From contig CAZYDR010000088.1 in the NCBI GenBank assembly GCA_964645285.1, positions 1 through 15,312 on the forward strand: DNA of 15,312 nucleotides, in the 5' to 3' direction. Position 1 is the first letter of the stretch. Each line of letters starts with the position of its first letter. Shown piece by piece: positions 6,125-12,498 of the stretch. The position numbers and the translations under genes are program-made. Under the pieces are notes generated by a model. It was not told the origin of the DNA, ran no database searches, and worked only from the letters and a program-made list of their open reading frames with translations. This stretch comes from JAYZAP01 sp964645285 (GTDB lineage: Bacteria; Pseudomonadota; Alphaproteobacteria; JAAXGF01).

Positions 6125-7141
6125 ATGACCAAATCCTCTCGCGATGCCGGCTATACCATGCCCGCCGAATGGGCGCCTCATGAGCGCTGCTGGATGGCTT
6201 GGCCCTGTGACAGCCACTGGGACTCGGGGCCCGGTCTCGACACTATTCGCGGCGTCTTCACCGACGTGGCCCAGGCGATCCGCTGCTTCGAGCCCCTGAC
6301 CATGCTGACCAACCCGGCCGATGTGGAGGGCGCCCGGACGCAACTGGGGCCGGACATTGACGTGCTGCCCATGGTCTACAATAGCGAGTGGCTGCGTGAC
6401 AGCGGGCCGAGCTTTGTTGTCGACGGCAAGGGCGGTCTCGGCGCCACCTGCTGGCACTTCAACGCATGGGGCGGCAAGGGCGAGCGCTGGGACGACGACG
6501 CCACAATTGCGCCGCGCATGGCCGATCACATGAACGTCCCCGCCTTCCAGTCCGAGCTGTTCATCGAGGGCGGCGGCCTTCATGTGGACGGCGAGGGCAC
6601 CATCCTGACCACCGAGACCGTGGTGCTCAACGACAACCGCAACGCCGGTGTCACCAAGGCCGAGGCGGAAGACATGCTGTGCCAAGGGCTTGGCGCGGAA
6701 AAGGTCATCTGGCTGCCCGGCGGCACCATGACCTTCACCGACGGCCACGTGGACGGCATTGCCTGCTTCACGGCGCCCGGCGTGGTGCTGGCCCTGATGC
6801 CGGCGGACCCGGCCCATCCCAAGTACAATATCTACCAGGACAACCTACGGGCCCTTGCGCTGGCCACCGACGCCAGGGGCCGCAAGCTCGATATTCACAC
6901 GGTGATCGACGCCTCCGACGCCGAGCCCACCGGCGAGCACTTCGTCCGCACCTACGTCAATTTCTATATCGCCAACGGCGGCATCATCGTGCCCGGCTAC
7001 GGCGTGCCCAGCGACGACACAGCACGCGAAACCATCCAGGCCCTGTTCCCCGACCGCCGGGCGGTCACCGTCCAGGCCGCCCCGGTCGCCGGCGCCGGCG
7101 GCGCCATCCACTGCATTACCCAGCAGCAGCCCAGGGTGTGA
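6125..7141 (+). CDS. aguA: Agmatine deiminase
   Basis: The 338-residue protein belongs to the agmatine deiminase branch of the guanidine-modifying superfamily (with Porphyromonas-type peptidylarginine deiminase); it hydrolyses agmatine to N-carbamoylputrescine and ammonia in the cytoplasm. All family landmarks are present: WLRDSGP (89-95), FNAWGGKGE (112-120), E148 in IEGGGLHVDGEGT, TDGHVDG (205-211, with D206 and H208), and the nucleophile C330 in GAGGAIHCITQQQP. GGAG lies seven bases before the ATG. Last gene of the operon, it converges on the decarboxylase remnant with three bases between stop codons and no visible terminator. AguB (nitrilase-type N-carbamoylputrescine amidase), its usual partner, is not in the window. 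A slightly different guanidine substrate remains possible. Confidence 0.93.
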   Translation: MTKSSRDAGYTMPAEWAPHERCWMAWPCDSHWDSGPGLDTIRGVFTDVAQAIRCFEPLTMLTNPADVEGARTQLGPDIDVLPMVYNSEWLRDSGPSFVVDGKGGLGATCWHFNAWGGKGERWDDDATIAPRMADHMNVPAFQSELFIEGGGLHVDGEGTILTTETVVLNDNRNAGVTKAEAEDMLCQGLGAEKVIWLPGGTMTFTDGHVDGIACFTAPGVVLALMPADPAHPKYNIYQDNLRALALATDARGRKLDIHTVIDASDAEPTGEHFVRTYVNFYIANGGIIVPGYGVPSDDTARETIQALFPDRRAVTVQAAPVAGAGGAIHCITQQQPRV

Positions 7142-8151
7142 GATTTACGGTGCAGCCACCCGCTCGCCAAGCGCGGCGAGCAGCGCCAGGGTGCTGTCGA
7201 TGTTCGCCGTGGTGGTGCGTGGGTTGATGGTGCAGAGGCGCAGTACCGAGCGGCCGCCGAGGGTGTGAGGAGCAGCCGTGGTCCGGCTCGGGTCGCGGTG
7301 GGTTTGGAATAGGGCCAGAAGCCTTCGATGCGGGCACCGTGAGCTTCGAGGATCGGGTGCAGTTCGTCGAACACGGCGCGGTAGAGATAGAACGGTACTG
7401 CCGGCAGCATGTGATGGATCAGATGATGGTTCTGGTAGAGAAACAGGATGTCGGCGCCGGGGAACAGGGCGGTGCGGGTATCCCGGTAGCGCCCGGTTTC
7501 CGTGCTGTCGTGGTAAGGGAACCAGCCGAAGGTGACCTCCATGACCATCTCGCCGATGAACCAGGGGATCAGCCACAGGAGCAATGGCTCACGGCCGTAA
7601 CCGGCGGCCACCAATCCGGCCAGGAGAGCCACGGTCAATAGGTACTGAGCCCATGTCCAGAGGTGCTCATGAGGTTTCAGGTTCAGGCTGGCGCAGCCCT
7701 GATACAGCTTGACCGGATTGAGTTGGTTGATCAACGACCATGGGGTTTTGATCAGGCTCACCTCCCAGAACGTACCCATGGCAAAGGTGTCGGGATCCTC
7801 CGGCTCGTTGGTCTTGATGTGATGCATCATGTGTGACCGGCGGTGGTGGTAGTGGTACATGAAAATCGGAAGTCCCGAGATCATGCCGATAAAGACGTTC
7901 AGCCAGCGCAGCGATTTACGGCGCGGCACGATGGCGCCGTGAGAGGCGTCGTGGAGCGGTGTGTAATACGCGTAAAGCACCCAGGTGTTGACCGCCATGG
8001 CGGCGAGCAGCGGCGCCTTGCTGGTCAGGGCGGCCCAGGTTGAAACCGCCCACAGGGTCGGCAGGCCGAGGGCCAGGATGATCGTCGGCCAGGCGATGTC
8101 CGGCGAGTGGCGCCGACCCACTTCGGCTTCGAATTTTATTGTCGATTCCAT
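6997..8151 (-). CDS. Membrane fatty-acid-desaturase-like di-iron enzyme with an aberrant C-terminal tail
   Basis: Residues 1-285 form a membrane desaturase/hydroxylase (PF00487 type). Three histidine boxes that would bind two irons are present: H67xxxH71 (LHDASH), H107xxH110H111 (HMMHH) and H243xxH246H247 (HHLIHH). Hydrophobic segments lie around 21-60, 83-98, 165-185 and 188-210. The YHDSTETGRYRDTR stretch recalls carotenoid hydroxylase/ketolase-like members; the substrate (lipid, carotenoid or other) is unknown. After about residue 285 (base 7297) the frame enters a remnant of a decarboxylase gene in the wrong frame and runs on antisense to the last 145 bases of the agmatine deiminase gene, giving about 100 residues of unfamily-like, Pro/Ala/Arg-rich tail. 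The native end was probably lost. AAGGAT lies upstream of the ATG, 12 bases after the decarboxylase stop, so it is the last gene of the minus-strand operon. Confidence 0.8.
   Translation of the reverse strand: MESTIKFEAEVGRRHSPDIAWPTIILALGLPTLWAVSTWAALTSKAPLLAAMAVNTWVLYAYYTPLHDASHGAIVPRRKSLRWLNVFIGMISGLPIFMYHYHHRRSHMMHHIKTNEPEDPDTFAMGTFWEVSLIKTPWSLINQLNPVKLYQGCASLNLKPHEHLWTWAQYLLTVALLAGLVAAGYGREPLLLWLIPWFIGEMVMEVTFGWFPYHDSTETGRYRDTRTALFPGADILFLYQNHHLIHHMLPAVPFYLYRAVFDELHPILEAHGARIEGFWPYSKPTATRAGPRLLLTPSAAARYCASAPSTHAPPRRTSTAPWRCSPRLASGWLHRKSHTLGCCWVMQWMAPPAPATGAAWTVTARRSGNRAWMVSRAVSSLGTP
7145..7285 (-). pseudogene. Remnant: 3' end of a PLP-dependent decarboxylase gene
   Basis: Read on the minus strand and ending at TAA (7145-7147), this gives about 46 residues with LGGRSVLRLCTINPRTTT, then AN-IDSTLALLAALGERVAAP. 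The complete decarboxylase at 8164-9555 ends with the same LGGRSVLRLCTINPRTTT followed by AD-IDSTIALLAKLGALSR. The last 15 residues differ, so this is the tail of a diverged paralogue or homologue, not an exact duplication. There is no start; the rest of the gene is absent. Its left-hand boundary is sharp (stop three bases from the aguA stop); the right-hand join with the desaturase lies somewhere in 7265-7297. Confidence 0.8.
7190..7261. repeat. 72-base direct repeat, copy 1 (decarboxylase 3' end)
   Basis: This stretch aligns without gaps to 8203-8274, with four mismatches in 72 bases by hand count (about 94% identity). Three mismatches cluster at 7204-7208; the other is near 7220. Similarity falls away on both sides. 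It is part of the decarboxylase remnant and lies in the same orientation as copy 2. Confidence 0.88.
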
Positions 8152-8163
8152 TCCCGATAATCC

Positions 8164-9555
8164 TTAACGGCTCAACGCGCCGAGCTTGGCAAGGAGGGCG
8201 ATGGTGCTGTCGATGTCGGCGGTGGTGGTGCGCGGGTTGATGGTGCAGAGGCGCAGTACCGAGCGGCCGCCGAGCAGGGTCGAGGAGACCATGGCATGGC
8301 CGTCGTCAACCAACGCCTCGATCATGGCCGGGTGGACCCGCTCCGGGTCGTCGCAGCGGAAGGAAAATCCAACCACCGCCAGGCTGGCCGGGGTCACCAC
8401 GTCGAAATCGGGGCTGTCGCCGAGCACCCGCTCGGCGTGCTCGGCGAGGTCGAGGCCGTGGTCGATGCCGGCGCGGATCAAAGCTATGCCGTGGACCTTG
8501 ATAGTCATCCACAGCTTCAGCGCCCGGAACGAGCGCGATAGCTGGATGCCGTAATCGGCGTAGTTGATCTCGCGGCCGGCCACGGTGGCGTCCTGCATGT
8601 ATTCCTGTTCGAGGCTGAATGTGGCCGGCATCCAGTGAGCCTCGCGGACCAGGACGCAGCCGATCTCGAAGGGCTGGAACAGCCACTTGTGCGGGTCGAT
8701 GGCCAGGGAGTTGGCGCGGCCGAGGCCGACGAGGGCGCGGCTGCCGCGCTCGGTCAGAACCGCCGCCGCGCCATAGGCGCCGTCAATGTGAAACCACAGG
8801 TCTTCCACCTCGCAGAGGTCAGCGATGGCGTCCAGCGGGTCGGCGGCACCGGTGTTGGTGGTGCCCGCATTGCCGACCACGCAGAACGGCCGCAGGCCCG
8901 CCGCCCGGTCTTCGGCAATGGCCGTGGCCAGGGCGGCGACATCCATGCGCAGACTGTTATCCGAGGCCACCTTGCGCAGTTGTTCCGGCTGGAAGCCGAG
9001 GATGCGCAACGCCTTCTGGTTGGAACCGTGGGTCTGATCCGAACAATAGGTCACCGCCTTGTCCATGTGGCCGTCGAGCATGATGCGCCGCGCCATCGCC
9101 AGGGCCGTCAGGTTGGCCACCGAGCCGCCGCTGGTGAACAAGCCGCCGGCGCCCTCGGGGAAGCCCGAGAACTGTCTAATCCATTCGACGGTGGCGTGCT
9201 CGATGACCGTCGCCGCCGTGGCCTCGAGCCAGTCGCAGGTAATGACGTTGAAGCCCGACGCCAGGGCGTCGGCCATGACGCCCACGAAGTTGCTCGGGCT
9301 CGGCACGAAGGCGAAGAAGCGCGGGTGGTTGGTGTACATGATGTTAGGAAACAGCTCGCGGTCGAGCAGGTCCATGACCTCGTCGGTGGGTACGCCATCC
9401 TCGGGCAACGGCCCGGCCAGGGCCGCTTCCAGGCTGTCCCAGTCGCTTTGGCCGGTGGCCGGCTTGTCCTTGAGGGTGGTCAGGTGGTCGACGATGGTAT
9501 CGACCACGCGATAGCCCATGGCCTGCATTTCCTCGGGCGTCAGTTCAACAGTCAT
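8164..9555 (-). CDS. Group II PLP-dependent amino-acid decarboxylase (aromatic-L-amino-acid decarboxylase-like)
   Basis: The 463-residue protein matches the family length of about 460-490. It would remove CO2 from an amino acid to give the amine, using pyridoxal phosphate in the cytoplasm. Visible residues: SGGSVANLTAL (142-152, phosphate contact), H176 in SDQTHGS (stacks on the PLP ring), D258 in HIDGAYGAAA (pyridine nitrogen) and the Schiff-base lysine K290 in DPHKWLFQPF. HPRFFAFVPSPSNF near 77-90 is the substrate-pocket region typical of DOPA/tyrosine/tryptophan decarboxylases; the exact amino acid is unknown. AGGA lies just before the ATG, overlapping the SMP-30 stop region (8-base gap). 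It is the fifth gene of the minus-strand operon, and its 3' end has a near copy at 7190-7261. Confidence 0.91.
   Translation of the reverse strand: MTVELTPEEMQAMGYRVVDTIVDHLTTLKDKPATGQSDWDSLEAALAGPLPEDGVPTDEVMDLLDRELFPNIMYTNHPRFFAFVPSPSNFVGVMADALASGFNVITCDWLEATAATVIEHATVEWIRQFSGFPEGAGGLFTSGGSVANLTALAMARRIMLDGHMDKAVTYCSDQTHGSNQKALRILGFQPEQLRKVASDNSLRMDVAALATAIAEDRAAGLRPFCVVGNAGTTNTGAADPLDAIADLCEVEDLWFHIDGAYGAAAVLTERGSRALVGLGRANSLAIDPHKWLFQPFEIGCVLVREAHWMPATFSLEQEYMQDATVAGREINYADYGIQLSRSFRALKLWMTIKVHGIALIRAGIDHGLDLAEHAERVLGDSPDFDVVTPASLAVVGFSFRCDDPERVHPAMIEALVDDGHAMVSSTLLGGRSVLRLCTINPRTTTADIDSTIALLAKLGALSR
8203..8274. repeat. 72-base direct repeat, copy 2 (within the intact decarboxylase gene)
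   Basis: This is the partner of 7190-7261, inside the intact decarboxylase gene (residues LGGRSVLRLCTINPRTTT and onwards). Recombination between the two copies would delete the desaturase gene, so the pair could make the roughly 1-kb segment between them unstable. Confidence 0.88.
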
Positions 9556-9563
9556 GAGAGATC

Positions 9564-10478
9564 CTATCCGGCGAAGCGCGGCTCGGGCACGCCTTTAACC
9601 CCAGGGTCGAGAGCGAACAGGCCACCGGCCAGGGGCTGTTTGGCCAGGTCGTTGGCGTCGAGGCCGGTGCGCGCCGAGGTGATGTAGAGGGTGCTCAGAT
9701 CGTCACCGCCGAACATGGCGCTGGTCGGCCGTTGCACCGGCAACATGACAATGCGGTTGACGGTACCGTCGGGTGCGTAGCGCACCACCTTCCAACCGTC
9801 CCAGAAACACGACCACAGGAAGCCTTCCGCATCGATGGTCGAGCCGTCGGCCGCCGGGGTGCCCTCGGGCAGAGGTATGTCGGCCACGGCGGTGCGGGCG
9901 AACAGGCGACGGTTGGCGATGGCGCCGGTTTCGATGTCGAAATCATAGGCATACATCTCGCCGGCGTTGGAATCACTGAAGTACATAATCTTGTCGTCCA
10001 TGCTCCAGGCCAGGGTATTGGCCTCATAGAAGCCGTCGTCCATCTTGTGGCAGGTCAGGTCCGCATCGAGGCGATAAAGAGCAGCGCCAGGCTCGGCCGG
10101 TGGGTTGGCGTAGTCGATATGGGCGGTGCCGGTCCAGAACCGGCCGCGGCGGTCGCACTTGCCGTCATTTAAGCCGTTTTGCGAAATATGGGATTCCGGA
10201 TCGGTGATCTTCTCCACCGCGCCGGTCTCCAGGCCAATGAAGTGAAAGCCCGAATTCATGGCCGCCACCACGCCGCCCTGCTCACGCAGGGCAAAGGAGC
10301 CGATGTGCTCGGGCAGGGGCCATGAGCGGTCCTCGCCGCTTGCCGAGTCAAAGCGGTGGAGGCCGGGCTTCTCCGAGTCGATCCAATAGAGTGCCTGCTC
10401 AATAGGGCACCACACTGGGACCTCACCGAGCTCGGTCTTGGCGTCGAGCACGCATTCAACGTTCGGGGCCGGTTTCAT
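9564..10478 (-). CDS. SMP-30/gluconolactonase/LRE family protein (lactonase)
   Basis: This 304-residue six-bladed beta-propeller protein resembles SMP-30 (regucalcin), gluconolactonase and L-arabinolactonase, metal-dependent enzymes that open sugar lactones. Metal-ligand positions are kept: E19 (ELGEVPVW), N104/D105 (GLNDGKCD), N154 (EANTLAWS) and D211 (DGSTIDAEG). The family motifs ALYWIDSEKP and DRRGRFWTGT are present. No signal peptide is visible, so it is probably cytoplasmic. A sugar-acid lactone or another lactone could be the substrate. It follows the crotonase gene by four bases, with AGGGA inside the end of that gene as the likely ribosome-binding site, which suggests translational coupling. 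Confidence 0.9.
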   Translation of the reverse strand: MKPAPNVECVLDAKTELGEVPVWCPIEQALYWIDSEKPGLHRFDSASGEDRSWPLPEHIGSFALREQGGVVAAMNSGFHFIGLETGAVEKITDPESHISQNGLNDGKCDRRGRFWTGTAHIDYANPPAEPGAALYRLDADLTCHKMDDGFYEANTLAWSMDDKIMYFSDSNAGEMYAYDFDIETGAIANRRLFARTAVADIPLPEGTPAADGSTIDAEGFLWSCFWDGWKVVRYAPDGTVNRIVMLPVQRPTSAMFGGDDLSTLYITSARTGLDANDLAKQPLAGGLFALDPGVKGVPEPRFAG

Positions 10479-10482
10479 TATT

Positions 10483-11274
10483 TCAGCGTCCCTGGAACGC
10501 GGGTTTGCGCTTTTCCATAAAGGCGCGGCGGCCCTCGACGTAGTCTTCGCTGGCGAAGCACTCGGTCACCAGACGCTCGCACAGGGCGAAGTCCGGCTTG
10601 CCGTCGATTCGGGTCAGCTCGCCCACGGTCGCCTTGGTGCAGGCCATGCTGAGCGGTGCGTTGGCGCCCATGGTGGCGCAATAATCCCGCATATAGTCCT
10701 CAAGTTCACCGTCGGGAACCATGCGGTTGATTAAACCCATGGCCAGGGCTTCGTCGGCGCTGAAGGTTCGTGCGGTATAGAATATCTCCTTGGTGAAGGA
10801 CGGCCCGACCACATCGACCAGACGGGCGAGGCCGGCGTGGCCATAGCCGATGCCGAGTTTGGCCGCCGGCACGCCAAAGCGCCCGGTGTCGCTGGAAATG
10901 CGCAGGTCGCAATCCAGCGCCAGACCCATGCCGCCGCCGACGCAAAACCCGCGGATCATGGCGACGGTCGGCTTTGAGACACTCAATATTCGCCGTGTCG
11001 CGCGGTCGCCGGCGGCGTCGTAAAACTCGACCTGTTCGGGAGTCGAGCGCGCGGTTTCGAACTCGGAAATATCTGCGCCGGCACAGAACGCCTGGTCGCC
11101 GGCGCCGCGTAACACGATGACGCGGATGTCCGGGTCGGCCTCGAAGTCGTCGATGATCGGCGCGATGCCGTCCCACATGGCGTAGGAGCAGGCGTTGCGC
11201 CGGGCCGGGTTGTTAAATGTCAGCCAGCCGATGGCGCCGTCTTTCTCGGCCAGCAACTTGTCGGTATCGGTCAT
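10483..11274 (-). CDS. Crotonase (enoyl-CoA hydratase/isomerase) family protein lacking both catalytic glutamates
   Basis: The 263-residue protein has the crotonase fold: an oxyanion-hole loop FCAGADISEF (63-72) and a second CoA-contact segment IRGFCVGGGMGLALDCDLRI (107-126), then FGVPAAKLGIGYGHAGL. In true hydratases two glutamates are catalytic; here they align with G117 (GGGMGLAL) and A137 (VPAAKLG). Classical hydration is therefore unlikely. Y144 (LGIGYG) falls where methylmalonyl-CoA decarboxylase has its active-site tyrosine, so decarboxylation, thioester hydrolysis or another CoA reaction is possible (inference). GGGGA precedes the ATG. It lies between the CoA-transferase gene (21 bases upstream) and the lactonase gene. 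Confidence 0.88.
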   Translation of the reverse strand: MTDTDKLLAEKDGAIGWLTFNNPARRNACSYAMWDGIAPIIDDFEADPDIRVIVLRGAGDQAFCAGADISEFETARSTPEQVEFYDAAGDRATRRILSVSKPTVAMIRGFCVGGGMGLALDCDLRISSDTGRFGVPAAKLGIGYGHAGLARLVDVVGPSFTKEIFYTARTFSADEALAMGLINRMVPDGELEDYMRDYCATMGANAPLSMACTKATVGELTRIDGKPDFALCERLVTECFASEDYVEGRRAFMEKRKPAFQGR

Positions 11275-11295
11275 TAAATTCCCCGTCTTTAATCG

Positions 11296-12486
11296 TTAAA
11301 TGGCGCCGTTAGCGCGGAGACTCTCGATTTTGTCGTCGTCGAAGCCGTACTCGCGCAGTACCGCCTCGGTGTGTTGGCCCTGGTCGGGCGGCGCCGAGTG
11401 GATGTTGAAGCCGGTGCGGCTCAGGCTGACGCCCTGGCCGACCACCATGGTTGGTCCCAGGGTCGGGTGGGTGAGCGGCGCGGCCATGCCGAGATGCTCG
11501 ACCTGGGGGTCGGCGAAAGTCTCGTCGATACTGTTGATCGGCCCGCAGGGTACGCCGGCCTCGTTGAGCACCTGAACCCACTCCGCCGTGGATCGGGTCA
11601 CCGTATAGGCTTCGATGTCGGTATTGAGCTGGTGGCGGTTGGTGGAGCGGTCCGGGTCAGTGACATAGCGAGGATCGGTCAGCAATTCCTCGGCGCCCAT
11701 GGCGCGGCACATGCGGTCGTAAAGCTGGCTGCCCGAAGCGCCGATGTTGATATGGCCGTCGCTGGTGCGGAATACCCCGGTGGGAATGCCCGTGGGATGG
11801 TCGTTGCCGGCCTGACCGGGGACCTCGCCGTCCTTGAGCCAGCGCGCTGCCTGGAAGTCGAGCATGGCGATCTGGGCCTGCAGCAGAGACGTGGTGACCC
11901 ACTGGCCTTCGCCGGAGGCCTCGCGCTCGAGCAACGCGACCATGATGCCGATGGAACAGTAGAGCCCGGCGGTAAGATCGGCGATGGGAATGCCGACGCG
12001 CATGGGGCCGCGTCCCGGCTCGCCGGTGATCGACATCAGCCCGCCCATGCCCTGGGCGATCTGATCGACGCCAGGGCGGTCGTGGTAGGGGCCGGTCTCG
12101 CCGAAGCCCGAGATCGAGCCGTAGACCAGGCGCGGGTTGATCGCCTTGAGGGTTTCGTAGTCGACACTCAGGCGCTGCTTGACCGCCGGGCGGTAGTTCT
12201 CGACCACCACATCGGCGCTCTTGACCATTTCGTGGAACACGGTGACGCCGTCCGGATGCTTGAGGTTGAGCGTCAGGCTGCGCTTGTTGCGGTGTAGGTT
12301 CTGGAAGTCGAAGGCGTGGCGCGGGCCGCCGAGTTCGAGGTCGCCGTGGACCGGCGGCGCCTCGACCTTGATCACATGGGCGCCCCAGTCGGCCAGTTGG
12401 CGCACCGCCGTCGGCCCGGCCCGCACCCGGGTGAGGTCGAGCACGGTATAGGCGGCAAGGGCGCCTGAGCCGTTGTTGCCTGTCAT
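11296..12486 (-). CDS. Type III CoA-transferase (CaiB/BaiF/formyl-CoA transferase family)
   Basis: From the ATG at 12484-12486 the protein has 396 residues, the usual length. Family III enzymes move CoA between carboxylic acids through an aspartyl-CoA intermediate; the nucleophile is D173 counted from an upstream GTG (D170 from this start), in VGIPIADLTAG. Other signatures are VLDLTRVRAGP at the N-terminus, GAHVIKVEAPP, NKRSLTLNLKHPDG and ENYRPAVKQRL. AGGGAG lies eight bases before this ATG, whereas the in-frame GTG at 12493-12495 abuts it, so I prefer the ATG. The ribosome-binding site overlaps the stop of the acyl-CoA dehydrogenase gene (12-base gap). It would activate the acid that the neighbouring dehydrogenase oxidises, using a donor such as succinyl-CoA; that pairing is inference. 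Confidence 0.93.
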   Translation of the reverse strand: MTGNNGSGALAAYTVLDLTRVRAGPTAVRQLADWGAHVIKVEAPPVHGDLELGGPRHAFDFQNLHRNKRSLTLNLKHPDGVTVFHEMVKSADVVVENYRPAVKQRLSVDYETLKAINPRLVYGSISGFGETGPYHDRPGVDQIAQGMGGLMSITGEPGRGPMRVGIPIADLTAGLYCSIGIMVALLEREASGEGQWVTTSLLQAQIAMLDFQAARWLKDGEVPGQAGNDHPTGIPTGVFRTSDGHINIGASGSQLYDRMCRAMGAEELLTDPRYVTDPDRSTNRHQLNTDIEAYTVTRSTAEWVQVLNEAGVPCGPINSIDETFADPQVEHLGMAAPLTHPTLGPTMVVGQGVSLSRTGFNIHSAPPDQGQHTEAVLREYGFDDDKIESLRANGAI

Positions 12487-12498
12487 TGGATTCACTCC

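Noticed and set aside
7145..8280. Insertion sequence or transposon explanation for the repeated decarboxylase tail
   Set aside because: No transposase, terminal inverted repeats or short target-site duplications were seen, and the repeat is clearly coding sequence of a neighbouring family.
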